Of a DNA stretch of 64,000 bases, positions 1 through 15,431 are shown in pieces. The notes beneath the pieces were generated by a model. The model searched no databases. It saw nothing but the letters and a program-made list of their open reading frames with translations, and was not told the origin of the DNA. Both the position numbers and the translations under genes were made by a program. The stretch is from assembly GCA_036937835.1 (NCBI GenBank), contig CM072879.1, positions 3,532,001 through 3,596,000 on the forward strand. The letters are read 5' to 3'. Origin of the DNA: Pampus argenteus (lineage: Eukaryota > Chordata > Actinopteri > Scombriformes > Stromateidae). Position 1 is the first letter of the stretch. The number at the start of each line of letters is the position of its first letter.

Positions 1-2680
1 ATATTGCATGCTACTGTCATGGCAATATGACCAGTAGTTTCCATAATGTAGGACAAACAGACAAACTCACTGACCAGTACACAGGCCCTATGGGGCACAA
101 AGTTTCACAGCCTTCGTGTTGCAAAAACCAGGGCATGAACTCAGATTCATAAATGATTATCTAGCGTGGGGAGTGATTATTTCTGCCCTGGATAGTGTAA
201 ATGAAATCTGACTTCATTTTGCTTTTGTTTATCAGGAGGGAGATGATAAAATAATCCGGATTGTGAAAATTGCTGGATTACACAGAAAATCATGACAATG
301 GGAGTGATGGAGAGTTTGGAAACCGCAAAGCGCTTTTTTTCTGACTGGCAAGAAGTTGATGCAAGTACAGATCATCACGTCAGATATGGGGGAAAAAAAG
401 TCATTTAGGCTTTGTGAATTTGAACAGTTATTTCATGCTAAAAGCTGTAACAAAGGTTTGGTAATCCTCAGCCACAGCAAGCATGCGACAGCGCAGGATG
501 TGGACGCTCTTTCTCCTTGAATTATGAACAGAAATCATCTCCATTATCAGCGCTTCTTTTATCTGTCCAAACCAACAGAATCCATTCCATCTCGAGCTCA
601 TCAACTCGTTTGTGAAATGTTGGGAAATTAATTTCAGTCCAGTCCTGCTGACAGTGATAGAGCACGTTCACTAATTATATTGTTACCATAGTGACAGTGT
701 GGAACAAAGCATGGTGCTGCAGGTTTAATTTCTAAAGAACTATTTTTTTTTCCCCTTTTCAGTAATACCTTTATATCTGATTTATTCACCATGTAAGTAT
801 TCACGTCTATGAGGTCACATGCTTACAATAAGAAGCAAGAACACCCTACTTTATAATTTCTTCTTTTCTTTTTGTGTTCTGACACACTGACATGTGTCAC
901 ATGTAAATGCCTCAGGATGCAGATCAGGTCACAGTCCACATATTGGCCAACATAACACGTGTTCAGTATATTTTCATTTTGTCTTCAAGTCAACATTCAG
1001 ACTAAACTATATACACATAAGCAATTTTCCTCACTGTAATCATCCCTCCTGTTTGTTATTATATGATCCTCTTTAATGTGCTTTCAATGTAATTTATAGT
1101 CTGTTCTATAGTATGATCTGAGGCTTCATCAGTGTGAGTCAGTCATATCAAGTGGATGACTTGGATCAAACTTTATATATTCTGTGGCAGATTTTTGGAC
1201 CCACATGTTTAGAACCTGACAAATAAATACGGCAGCGGTGTTGACAGTTTGAAAACTATTCTATATCTGTATTCCAGAAACACATTTAAACACATTTTAT
1301 CAATAACATCTATAGGCATTGCAGTTATTTGGTCAGATTGGTGTGTGTGACTGTTACTGTTTGAGTTACAGTATGTAAGAAGAACTACAATGGACTTTTT
1401 GACAGGTAAAGCACAAGTGTATCCAATGTCATTAACGATGGCTCAGTCCCATTGAGGTGCCTCAGTGTGATAATGTCAGTGAGCCAGCATGCACATGCAC
1501 TGGAACTGGCAAAACTAAAAGGGATGCATTCATTATGTATTAACATTAATTACGCATGCATTTCAATGCAATGACACACGGGACGTGGCTGCCGTGGAAG
1601 TCACCGCTACTTCTACAACAAATATCCCTTCTGCTTCTACTTATCCTGCAACTACTACTGCTCTGAATTTAGAGTCAGCTACAGTCAATGGCTGCCAGCG
1701 TCTCTCTTACTGTAATGGATAACTAACAGGGGCTAATTAAAGCTGATGGATCCTTCAGGATTCGTAGAACATTCTCTTGAATTCACGCTGATTTTGGCAT
1801 TCAACATTCAGTTACACGTCTGTTTTGACATGCTGCTGCTGGAGATTCCCTTAAGTCTCTAAAATTAGGTGGAAAATCACCTATCTGTTCATCCCTCTGA
1901 TGAAGGCACAGAGCTGTTTATCTTGATGACAAATATGCATCCTAATTTAATAAGCACAAACTAATGAGGAGAATGCTCATTATTTTCAAAGACCGGGGCA
2001 CAGATAAATTTGTTCTGTTTGTCAAATCCTGTTTGATTTTTTTTTTTTTTTGTGTTACTTGAACAAAGTTGTACAGAAATGTGCTTTGAGTGGATCTGCA
2101 TCCCATATATATATAACCATGGTTTGTCATATAAACCCATATGATGATTAGTAATACAAGACATGCAATCGTCTTTACAGAAAGACATGAAGTGATTTTG
2201 ACAGGCAACAATATTTTAGCACACAAAGAATAAAATATGATCAACAAAGATGCAATGGGATAATAATAATTGAGTTCCGCTGTCACTCACCGTGATTTTA
2301 CATCTGATGCACTTGGCTCCGGTTTCCATTGAGACACTGCACTGTGTTAACTCACAAATACCAAACAGCAGCTGGCAATCTTCCCTGGGAATAATCAGGA
2401 ATGTTGCACAAGGAGCAAGAAAATAGAATGGAAATTATGACATAGTCCAATTGATGTGACACAATAATAAATCCTTCAATAATTTAGATAAAGCAGCATT
2501 ATAAAACTGTCTACAAGTCAATGCTCTGAAATGTTCTAATAATTGACCAAATAATAAATATATGGAAAATTGTGCATGTAAAGCCTGTTTACACATATGT
2601 AGCAGCAGCCAAAAATAACATTGTCTGTCCAGGCCTTTTTTATTTGTTTACATGATACGTGCTCCCAACTGTTATAAAAT
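1..2680. other. Non-coding, no gene recognised
   Basis: No reading frame here resembles a known protein and all are short. The first 800 bp and 1560-1760 look unique and could be regulatory, but nothing specific is visible. A T-run lies at about 2037-2051. Confidence 0.5.
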
Positions 2681-2774
2681 CACATTTTTGTATAGAATAT
2701 ACTCCAAAATATGCACACATGTATTCCACATCAAAAAGACTAGACTTTTAGCCATGCTAGTGGCATGGTTCTGG

Positions 2775-3025
2775 GGATCGCAATATTGATATGTTGACTG
2801 GCCAGTCAACCAATTTGGCCAAGCCTGAAATATCTCAACAACTATGACATTTTGTAAAGACAATCATTTTCCTCAGAGGATGAACCCTACTGACCTTTCA
2901 TGTATCAGAGTGAAATATCTCAACAACTATCAAACAAATAGAAATTTACATTAGATATTAAATGCACTCACATCACTGTTGATTCTCCTAGTTTCCCTGT
3001 CGCTCCACCAGCAGGTCATAATTTT
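2775..3025. repeat. Teleost interspersed repeat with duplicated AATATCTCAACAACTAT motif
   Basis: The motif TGAAATATCTCAACAACTAT occurs at 2826 and again at 2911, with CAGAGGATGAACCCTACTGA between and CGCTCCACCAGCAGGTC near the end. This combination is one I recall as a very common fish interspersed repeat of uncertain class. Boundaries are approximate. Confidence 0.5.
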
Positions 3026-3029
3026 CTCT

Positions 3030-4657
<1,628 letters not shown>

Positions 4658-7600
4658 TTCTGTTACCTTTTATTTTTGATTCTTATGTATCACAACACCA
4701 AGGCAAATTTCGTGTATATGCAAACATACTTGGTAACATTAATGTTTTAACTTAAAATGCAGTGAAAGGTAGAACTAGACATCTTTATAGGTCTTTTTTT
4801 GGTGATTTGTGAATCATTACTTATGTCCTCTTCCTGACAGAAATAGTTTCCCATTGAAGTATATCTGCTTTAATCTTAGACATTTCTTTCATATAGTACT
4901 GTGCTGTGGTGTCAACTGTATTTAGTGCCAAAGTGATAGCAATCATAAAGTATAATAGACCATGAATAAGTCATAAGCTCACATGATGCAATAAATCTTG
5001 TCAGCATCTGGGCATGTACCCAGTGAACTTATATTAGTTGCCTTTATCACTGTAATTGACTTCTGCAAGAGAAAGACACTTTCAAGACATTCAAAATTAT
5101 TGAATTGTCATTTGTCGTACTGCACAAGTGTTTTCTCCTCTGATGCTGACAAGGTAATCTTCCACTAGGTGCTCTGAAAGCGAATGGAGAAGCCGCAAAA
5201 GATTTTTTTCCAACTCTGACGCAACCCATAATCCTCAATGCCTGCTCCTCTCACATCATTTTGGCAGTGCGTCACCTGGAGACTGATGGTCCTGACAACG
5301 TCACCTGTCCCCATCTGTAACACTAATGTCCCTGTCAGGTGATGCCAAGAGAAAACATAAATCAGCCCTTCTGCCGGGCTGCTAATGGGACAACTCCTAA
5401 TGTATGTATATCCCCCCTCAGATTCATTCTGTATGCTGGAAACATATGCTAATCACCCCTCAGTGTCCGTGAGGCATGAGTCTTCAAAGTCAGCCACAAA
5501 TCTAAAATTAAGATATTTCCTTTCTTTTTTTTTTTCATTTTATTTTCAAAAGAGGCTTTAGTGTGCCAAAGCTGCTGCACACTGAAACTTAGAGTACATC
5601 TGTGAAAGTTTACTGTGTCTGGAGTGGGCAGCACGTTTGTTCTGCTATCCTTAGAAAAAAAAAAATCACTTTTCTGTAAATGTCAGAATTATCATTTATG
5701 CTATTACATTTGAAAACATACTTGAATATTACATTCTACTATTCATATTCATATGCTGTGTATACTTAATTATTACAATATTATAAAATACACTGTATGA
5801 ATACCATTAATTCTAAATGAACCCACATATTCAAATATTGGTAAGTGTCAGATAGTAGCCACCATATACAAATTAAGGCCAGGTTAAAAAAAAAAAAGAA
5901 AAATGAAAGAAGTTGATAATTAACCTGATCTAACAGCTGTTTTCATTCACTAAATAATTCCAAAGCACATCTAATTTGCTGTTTTTTTGTTTTTTTTTTG
6001 TTGTTTTTTTTTTTTACAATTGATAAACTATTGTCAATAAAACTCTTCTGCAGCACCTTCTGCCGATATTTCAAATTAAAAGCCTACTACAAACTGGAAG
6101 GATTCTGCTCTTTGAGCTGAAGCTGGGTTCAAAAGCTAGCCACCCAACAGTGCCACAAACTGTAACCAGATTTTCAGAAAATTTGCAAAAGAAAATGATA
6201 TTTAATGTGTATTTCCATCCAATGGACCCTTGTGGTAGTAGTGCTGGCTGACACATTAGTCTGTTTATAGTCACATGTTCAGTACTTCTTCCAGCCATGT
6301 AGCATACGTCCACGACCTACTGCTTCAGAAATGTAACTCCCTCCACCTCTCCAGCCTCCTCCTGTGATAGCATTCGATTAAATAGAAACAAAAATGTTTA
6401 ATCTGTTCTAATTCATCAGTCTGATGTTTTCATCTTTTCAGTGGAAGCTTGAGTGATGTTTAAGTCACATGCTTCATGCTGATTTATTCGCTAAGGCTGT
6501 TTCCATTGCACTTTATCATTTCGTTTTATCGATATATGCCAGTCTTTCCATCTAAGCCGAGCATTAAAACTTTTTGCAATATTTCATATTTATTTGCATT
6601 TTTTTTTTGTCTACTCTGTTTGTGTAAATTAAAAACAGGTGGAAAGAAAAAAGAAAAGAAAACCAGGAAGTTCCCGCCTCATTTGGGTCCCACTACTGTA
6701 CATTAGTAAAACCATATTAGGAATACAACGATACTGTGCTTTTGCTTCCTCACACATACCTCATATTATTATAGAGAGATTTGCTTACTAGTAACCCACA
6801 TTCACCGCTGTGATCTCGCAGGTCACTCCCTCACCTTTAAGTGCTTTGACATTTCAATTTGCCTCTTACCTCAAAAAGAAGTCTTCAACCAAATGGACTG
6901 CTTTTGATCCTCTCTGATGTTTCCTACAGTAAAGTGTGATATATGAGCGTTATGGCTTCCCTCACTGATGCCTCATTTATTCACAAGGGAGTTATTAGTC
7001 ACCAAATGAGCTGAACTTGATTCGGTCAGAGTTGGAAATACACCGATAGCCGTGCTGAGAAAAGAAGAACTCAAAAGAAGATTGTTTAGGACATAATGTT
7101 CATATTCAGAGACACTAGAACGTCTTTGCTGAGCATGACTTCATGACAAAATGAAAGCTTGTCTACGGAAAGATCCACCCATTAAAGTTATTTTCTATAG
7201 AGGTACAGTACGTGCATAATAATGAAAGAAAGAAGACAGTTCCTCGCAATTTTTTTTTCTCTAATTGGACTGAAATTAAGTGGAAGAAATTGCGAGACAA
7301 TTAACTGTGCTTTTTTATCAGGGTTGCACAGTCTGAAGGAGGTTCAGTGGTGGGCCGCCTGTGCTGCCAGCCGCAATCTTTCCCTCTGCTTTTCACAGCC
7401 TTTGTTTATCTCATTTTTCAATTAACCTCCGCGATTTAACTCCCTTCATAAAGCCGGGTGCATGTTTGCTCCAAAGAACAAATAAAATGGTCTCTTTCTC
7501 TCTCTCTCTCTCTGTCTCTCTCTCACGCTCACTATCTTTTCTTTTTCTGTTTCTCCGTCTATCCCTCTGACTCCCCTCTCTCTTGGCTGCGGTGTTCTTT

Positions 7601-10600
7601 CAGCCCAGGATGCTGAGCTTCACAGCGCCTTGCAGGGTTTTAGCAGGCATGAGGCTGTATGTGTCAGATTAAAGAGGGGAAATCTGTGGCGTGCAGGGAG
7701 AGCTTTGTAGATATGGCAATTTGGTGATAACTTCCTCTTCTCTGCACCCTCCCTCCCTCCCTCCACCCTCCTAACCCGTGCCTTCCATTTGGAAGAGACC
7801 ACTAGAGGGAGGGTGGGGGAGGAGGGGGAGATGCTGCTGCCGCTGCTGGAACGCCTGGACAATCTTTTCTCCAGATCTGGTCCTCCCTGCCACTTATCAG
7901 CAGGATTGGAATGCATGTTTATTTTAGTCTGACTGTTTCCGATTTTGCTTTCTAACTCAGCTAATGTTGTAGTTTGAATTTTAATTAAAAATCACAAAAC
8001 AAACTGCCCATGAAAATTATTTGGAGTGCATCTCTTTAACAGGAATTTGTCAATACCTGGAATGTAGTTTTTTTTGATTGAAAAAATATATGATATTCCA
8101 CCTGAGAGAGTGGAGAACGCTCTGTGTAGTTTCACATTGCACTAACACTGGGTAAAAGTAAGACTGAACCCCAAGACACAAGTAGGCTACTACGTGATTA
8201 ATCATTACTAATGAGGAAGGAGGCCCAGGAAATACACAGCCAATCAAAATGAATTAATTGCCTGAAGAACACAGAGTAGTAGAGTAATTGCATTACTTGT
8301 TTTCGGTGTCACAGGGGTGCCATTCCCTTTCGCAAATCAAAGGCCAGTTTGAAAATCAAATACAATACCATCTTGGGGCTGCACCACTTCTGACAAGGCT
8401 GATTGAATGAATGTATTACCCAGTGCCCAAAGATACACGCGTTGTTTGCCGAAGCAACCCCGGACCCCCCTCCCTCTTCCTTCTTCCTCCACTGTAGGGG
8501 GAATGTTTATCAGTGCCGCAGTTCCATGGTTATGGATGATCCAGGCGCGATGCAGTGAAGGTTGTCCCACCCTGAGGAGCCGGGGCGCTGCTTATTTCAG
8601 CAGAAAGCTTCAGTGGAGAGCGGGCGTTTAGCAAGCATAAGCACAGGACATGGTGGATGCGGTGTCAACAGAGGGCCTCTAATAGATCAATCTGACCCTC
8701 CCAGATAAATCTGGGGTTTTATGATCTTCAACAGTTCACTGGTCCTGCTTACCACTCAGCAAGTCTGAGATTGCAGGGAAATTGCTTGAGGAATTAAATA
8801 TGAAGAGACCGTTAAACCTTAGCATGTTCCAATAGAAACCATTATTTACTCTCAATTTTCGGCTTATTTATTTAGATTTAAATCCCTCGAGTGTTTGCAG
8901 TATCTGTTATATCCATCACACTGACACATCACAGCGGTCATAGCAAATAAAAACATATTTTTAGATGCATTGGTTATCTTTACCTTTTACACTGGTCTCT
9001 TGTTTTTAACAGGGAAAACGAGAGTAAACGGTTTCACTTCTCTCTCCATCATATCAGAGATCATCATACTGAAAATATTATCCTTCAGTTCTTATCAGAA
9101 GTGGGCCTGAAAACAGTTTGTTTTCAATGTTATCAAAAAAGGGGTCGGTAAAATCCACTATTAAAATTTACTGTTGTCATTTAGAATATTTTATTGTTCC
9201 TCAACACACCTGATGCTACATGTAGCGTCCTTAGATCTGCATTACTTGATTTTCTTGGGCAACAAAACGATCTGCAAACATCATATCTGAGCTATTATTA
9301 ATACGATGTTGGGAAACAGTTTACACATCAAGCATACAGAGAAACCCTTAGCGTGTATTTAGAGTTACGTTTGTGTGAGACGCTCCTTTTAGCTTTGTTA
9401 TGGTCTGCACCTAAGAATAAAACCTGTACCTGTCATGGTAGTGGGAAGGTAGTGTACAGTGAGCTTAGCAGAGCTTTGCTTTCGTTTTAAGGATGAAGTT
9501 TGCAGGCCAGGAAACTAAAACGAGCTAAAAGAGAAGAGAAAGAAGAAGAAGAGAAAAGAACTTGTGATAATTCTTTCACCTTTCACATTACATTTACAGG
9601 AACTTGATCCATTGTTTATTTAAAAAAAAAAAAAAAAAAGCAGCGTTAAAAAGGATAATAAATTGTCTGATTTTACTCCATACAATAAACTTGAGGTTGC
9701 TTGGTTAGGTGTCTTTGTTTGTGTAGTGACCTCTGTGTTCAAAGCCATCCCAGTTGTTTCATCCCTCTATTCAGCCTGATTCTGTTCACGCACAACCAGT
9801 GGGAAAAAAAAAAAAGAAAAAGAAAAGAGCAGCTAGAGACTGATTACCCCTCAGGCATAATCCCTTTTCTCTGATCTCCTTCGATTTTGGTTTAATATAT
9901 ATATAACAGGAAGGAATTATTCAAATAAAACTGCTCAGTGGAAGTCTGTTCTGTACCTGCAGGCGTTTGGAGGGAGGCAGGGGAGGAGAGACGAGGGAGA
10001 TAAATTGGGGGAAAGTATTGAAATGGCCTCCAAGGTTTCTCTCCATGATATTTTCCCCTCTTCTCTGACTTTCTCTCCTGCTTTCTCCCTATCTCGCACG
10101 CTCTCTCTCTCTGAGCCTTTCTGTTTCCCGTATGTCTGTGGACATCTTAGCTACTTTAGCTCATATCCTAGCTAAGCCTGGTAATTGACTCTGGGCTGTT
10201 TGGGCTGATCTCGTAAATCAGACACTGGAGCAGAGACCTTCAGCCCGCCAAGCTCAGACCCCGGCTTTGAAGTAATAACTGATAGGCCACTGATAGTCGG
10301 TCAGCGCGGTTAGCATTCATTTGTATGAGCATGAGAACAACATCAATATGGCTCAGGACTCAGGCTTGTAAACAGAGATAAGGGAATGCTGCTAAACATG
10401 CAGGTCTATGCATTATACAGGATAGGGGAATGGGTTATTTTATTGTGTTAACCACAGACATTTAAACCATATAAGAAATATGTAGCTAGTGTACTTAATC
10501 TTTATGTACCCTAGCATATATATATATTGATAAAACTACTGATTAACCCTTGGAAACAGCAGGACCAGTTTAACCTTCAAGGAGGCCCAGGGGCAAAAGT

Positions 10601-13130
10601 AAGATGTGGGGCCCCATTGTGTATTTATTAGTTAATACCAGTGTTTGGCAGCAAGGAATTACTTTTTAACAACTTACATAAATGTGGTAGTGGGATGGGT
10701 TGATAGCAGCTTGGTCTCCATGCGCTACGTTGTGGGGATGCGGTTAGCCGCTACCAAAAGAGGAGAAATGTGACTCTAGGTAACTTAAGTTGCTGTGTCT
10801 TCTTAGCTGGATTGTTGCTAGCTAATGTTAGCCCAACTGGTAAGGCTACATTCAGGAATCAACTGGTTTATTTCACAGTTGGAGCTTCCCTGGGAGGACA
10901 GGATTACATGCATTCACTGAGGCTAACGTTAAGCTAGCTGTTGATGGTCAATAAATACCTCAAAACTGCCGGCTGGATGCCAGTTAAACCCATAGCCTAT
11001 AGATAAAGATGGACGTAGCAAGGTGTGACACAAAGTCCAGAGTTACAGAATATTGTTGGCGCCATCTTTTCTGCAATGACTAACAAGGAAATAAGCAAAT
11101 AATGAACGAGTGGCTCTGAAAATGCCCCACTATCTAATGGGCTAATGTTAGCTACTTTTAGCTAAATTGTGCTAACAGGACAGGTATCATAATAAAGTAA
11201 CATTCTTCAGAAATATCAGAAAATGGAGAAACATTTTACTGAATGACCACCAGCACAGTTATTAGAGGAATTTATAGATTGAAACCATAATGACTTGTTG
11301 AAAAAAACCCTGATTATTATTTCTAGAGCGAAACTGAGGTTTTTTGCATAGGAGTCAGTAGGAGCATATATCTAGTGCCTCAAGCCATGGTAGATAACAC
11401 TTGGTGAAACCACAATGCCTTCCACTTTTTTTCTACACGTGTTAAACACAGAAGATGGAACATGTGGGTGTGGAGGCTTTAAAGGCACTTTTGAAGCTGA
11501 ATATGAAAAGTAAAGTAACAATTGATGTAACAAGTGCATAAAAGCTGAAATAATAAAGACTTTAAAATTTGATTTTAACTCAGTGCCATTCTACAAGAGA
11601 ACCTCCTGGGAGGTATGTAACATCATGTATTATTATATATTGTATATATTATACTTTGGTGATATGGTGCTGAACAAATTTGCAATAGATTAAATTATCA
11701 CAAACTGTGGAGTGGATCTGTAGACCCATAGGGCACCTGCGAATGCGGGGCCCCATGGCAGTTGCCCTGTTTGCATGGTTGGTAATCCAGTGGTCAAACA
11801 GAACTTCTGAGAATCCAGGTAAAATATTTTCTGTAAGTGTGTGCACAGAAATATTTATTTCATATTCATGAAAATGTTTAAATTTTTGCCAAATATATAT
11901 ATATATATATATCATATTTTATGCATTCATTTAATCATCACTACAATTATCATTCATTAACTTGTTGATTTATAAAGAAATTATTTCATTCATGTCTAAA
12001 ATTGCTAAACATGCATACTAATGTGCTTAACTGCTTTGCTGTACAAATTTAAGAGATCATTTAAAAACAGAAGTGAGTCTCCCAGTATGTTCACCCCAGC
12101 TGGGTGTGATGCTGGTGGAATGCTGCTGCTGCTGCTGCTGCTGCTGTTGCATGCATAGTGATGATGCTGGCAGTCAGGTACAGTGATGGTACAGCTGGAG
12201 AGTCCTGCATAATCCCTCAGTGTGAAAAGCCCTGGCACTGGCAGCTCATTTTGCTTCGGTGGTATCAGTTTGTGCTACAGCCTCCCTCTGCAAATCAAAA
12301 ACTGGCCCTCCAAAGCTGTTTATAAAGCAAGTGACAACACATCCAAACATGGCCAGGTAATGCACTCTGATTTTAAATAAATGAATTTATCTCTTGCGAC
12401 CCACATGTAACCTGTGCTGTTTCTATCAATGATCAAGAGGAGGTGACTTGTAACGACACTATAAAAATTATATATTAAATTAATATATGCTGCACAGGAA
12501 AACTGCACAATTATTTTAAGTACAGCAGGTCACGTTTCTCTATGCTTTTCTTCAAATACATTTGGCTAATCCAAACTAACCTGGAGGAGAAAACATTTTG
12601 GGGGTCATTTGTCGAACTCCTAAACCTGTCTGATCATCTGACTGCTTGTGTTTCTGTTGGACCTTTTTGCAACAGGGCAATGTTGCCACATCCTGATAAC
12701 CAATCAAACTGTTGACCAGAGCAACACAAATTAAAAAAATTAAAAAGTTGTGACAAACAATATTTTTCCTCATACATATACATGGTGTACATTTGATTCG
12801 CGAAGGCGTCTGTGTTGTAGTGTTGAAAACCCAGCTGCAGCTGATGTGTGATAATGGATAGGTTTGATTTATGGTGGATAATGAGCAGGCATGAACAATA
12901 GTCTGTGTTGTTTGCCGGTGCTTGCTAAACTGACACAGCTTCATGAAATCATTCCATCATTGATTTTTATTAGCTGCAGCTTTAACAGCTCTGACTATCA
13001 CACAACTGTATCTCAACCCAAGATAACTGTTCATTCACCATGTTAATTACGCTGGTTATTATTAATAACACTGGCAGGCGTTATCTTCAGCTGAATTGCA
13101 AGTGTCAACCAAGAAAATGATCACAGTCAC
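4658..13130. other. Non-coding region, no gene recognised
   Basis: No supported gene. It contains a CT run at 7491-7524, A and T runs, AT-rich runs (11892-11912) and a CTG run at 12121-12146. Blocks at 5240-5420, 6760-7480 and 8000-8640 look unique and could be conserved non-coding sequence, which cannot be judged from one genome. 10560-11790 is flanked by similar GGGGCCCC-containing sequence and contains GCTAATGTTAGC motifs, suggesting an old repeat. Confidence 0.5.
12121..12146. repeat. CTG/CAG trinucleotide repeat
   Basis: Eight CTG units with a terminal TTG variant. Antisense it reads as a short serine run in a small open frame that has no other sign of being coding. Confidence 0.9.
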
Positions 13131-13400
13131 TATATAGTCCCCACATGACGTCAACGTGGCGAGATGTTACCCTCGCACATTTTTCCTCCCACCGAGGCGG
13201 GTCACGTGACTTTACAATATGGATGATACAAAGTCATTTTCAGAAGGTTTTGGAGCATTAAGGGGTTCTGTTTGCTCGTCATGGCCTGCACCAACGCTGC
13301 ATCCCACTGCCTCCTGAAACAGCAGCAGTGTGTCAGCACAGCACAGCGTGTGGCAGCAGGTACGGCAGCAGAGCACTGACGCCTTAAGAAAGGCAGCGTC
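13131..13400. promoter_or_regulatory. Candidate promoter with TATA-like box, CRE and palindromic E-box
   Basis: TATATA at 13131-13136, a perfect CRE (TGACGTCA) at 13146-13153, and the 10-bp palindrome GTCACGTGAC at 13201-13210, all within 80 bp in locally CpG-richer sequence. Read on the minus strand the order E-box, CRE, TATA suits a promoter firing leftwards with a start near 13100. Read on the plus strand, short ATG frames follow at 13219 and 13281. No gene on either side is recognised. Confidence 0.35.
13281..13379 (+). other. Short ORF, possible first exon of unknown gene
   Basis: A 32-codon frame beginning MACTNAASHCLLKQQQ, with an internal CAG followed by GTACGG that could be a donor after residue Ala. 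No homology is recognised. It follows the promoter-like patch and could equally be chance. Confidence 0.15.
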
Positions 13401-13882
13401 GGATGTCGCAGTGAGAGGAGTATTTCAGTTTAGCGTCTGCCTGAACTAGCTTGCACGCTACATTTGTGTAAAGAATGAAAAAAAGAGAGAAATTAACATC
13501 CATCTTTCTCACCTCCGCACATTTGTCTGATTTTCAAACATTACAAAAATATTTCAAAGGCAATGACCCCCCAGTTCTGATGCTTCAAGTTACTACGGTA
13601 AGTAGCGCAGTAAGTTTTTAATTTACTTATTACAAAGTAAGTTGCTTCAGAAACTCATAGATAGGTTGCATTTTCGATGGCTGCACTCAGCTACGGCGTA
13701 ACTATAATAGTTACACACATAGACACACTATAACCCCTTAACATACAACTATAAACCCAGCTGTACACAACACCATGAGCACTTAGTTTGAAGCATATTC
13801 ATACATTAAGTGTTCAACAGTCAGATCATGATATCATATAAGTGACATAAATCAACTTAGTATAACAAAATAATCTTTGATT

Positions 13883-14199
13883 TAGAGCTGCAGCGATTAG
13901 TCGATATATTGATTAGTCAGAAAATATATATATATATTTTTTGGTAATTGTTTAATCATTTTGTGTCCTTTAAGAATATGTGTTAGATTTCTCTGGCTCC
14001 AGTTTCTTTAATATTGATATTGATATTTTCTGGTTTGGTTTGAATAAAACGAGATATTTCAGGATGCTCTGGCAAACAATCATCATAATATTTTACCTTT
14101 TTTTTAATGACATTTTAAAAAGACCAAACATTAATCTATTAATCAAGATAATTATCAACATGTTAATCAATAATGAAAATAATTGTTAGTTGCAACCTT
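13883..14199 (-). mobile_element. MITE-like teleost repeat with terminal inverted ends
   Basis: It begins TAGAGCTGCAGCGATTAGTC and ends TTGTTAGTTGCAACCTTA, imperfect inverted ends of a family (ends near AGAGCTGCAACGATTA) that I recall as abundant in percomorph fish. Related fragments occur at 30640-30850, 35590-35680, 54280-54545 and 62980-63160. There is no transposase; it is a degenerate non-autonomous copy. Confidence 0.6.
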
Positions 14200-14870
14200 A
14201 CTCAAGGTCTGCTTACTAGCTTTTTCTGAGCTTTTAACTGCATCACATAGTTTTCATCCAATAAAGAACTTCGCAACATCAATGTTGTCATGACGTCATC
14301 TCATCTGTTGGAGGCCATCATATCATGTTTTCAGAATTGACATGTTTGCTATTAATGTATTTTTCTCTTTAATTTTTGCCCTTTCCAGTGATGATTTTGT
14401 ATTTTTAGTTTATTGTATGTTTTTTCATCAGTATTTGACATGTCAGACTGAATCAAGAAGGACTATGGTGGCTTCCCAGACATTTATCTCAGTGTGATGC
14501 CATCCTTCAGAGACCAGGGAATAAACTTCCTTGGGAAAAGCTGTCTAGCAGTCCACAGATAGAGAGAGAAAACAAAGCTGAGGCTGAACCTGCTGCCAGC
14601 ACCCAGCTTTACTCAACCTGCCAATTAACTGACTGTGGGCAAGCGATCAGGAGTGGCTGGCGACACGACCACTTCCAGCTCTTCCATGTCAAAATCTGCT
14701 TCAATCTGTTGTCCTCTCTGAAAATACTAAAAAAAAAAAAGTCAGCTTCATTTTACAGTCATTTACTGTTTATTTGTTATACAAGATTTACAGAAGCTGT
14801 TGCTCATAATCAGAGCAACAAGCCAGAAATATGAACAAATGTAAAAACCAAAAAAGTACTTTAAACGCAC
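14200..14870. other. Non-coding, nothing recognised
   Basis: AT-rich with short T-runs. No coding signal. Confidence 0.5.
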
Positions 14871-15431
14871 CCTGTGGAGTCTCCGACCACTAGTGGTGCA
14901 ATGGAGCAACGTCACAGTTTTGTTGTATCTGGAGCGTGTACACAAGGATGTACATGTACACACGTGAATGTTATGGTGGCACAATTTACATTTCTGCTGA
15001 CAGTTTCTCATTATTTCACTCATGGAACATTGGTTTTGGTAGTTGCCAAGAAACACAGCAATATGCTAGCAAAAGGCAGAGGAGAAGAAGACTAATAGCA
15101 AGCTAACACTGATGTAAGGAACACAGGTTTGAAAATAGTTTTGACCCAGCGGGTGGCAGTGAAACAAGCTGAAAACACACCATTAACACAATCAGAAGAA
15201 GTGTCTGGCTCCTCACTGGCTAAATGCTCCACTGCTAGTTTCTACTTTGTCTGCTGTTTGATGTTGAGTAGGTAGTGTACAGTGGATTTATCGGAGCTTT
15301 GAAGCTAATAGTTGATTACTGCTGGTCAACACAGGCTCATTGAGAGCAGGGTTTAAAACGCTCCTACAATCAACCCCTCACAAGTCTGTTTTATCCAGTT
15401 TTTATATAAAATATGGAGTAGTGCAGCTTTA
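14870..15431. repeat. Probable interspersed repeat ending GGAGTAGTGCAGCTTTA
   Basis: It contains ACCACTAGTGGTGCAATGGA, GAAGTGTCTGGCTCC and a terminal AGTGCAGCTTTA. The terminal motif is the reverse complement of the start of the 17110 element (TAAAGCTGCACTAATC), indicating opposite orientation copies of one family. A fragment sharing GGTAGTGTACAGTG lies near 9448. Confidence 0.45.
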
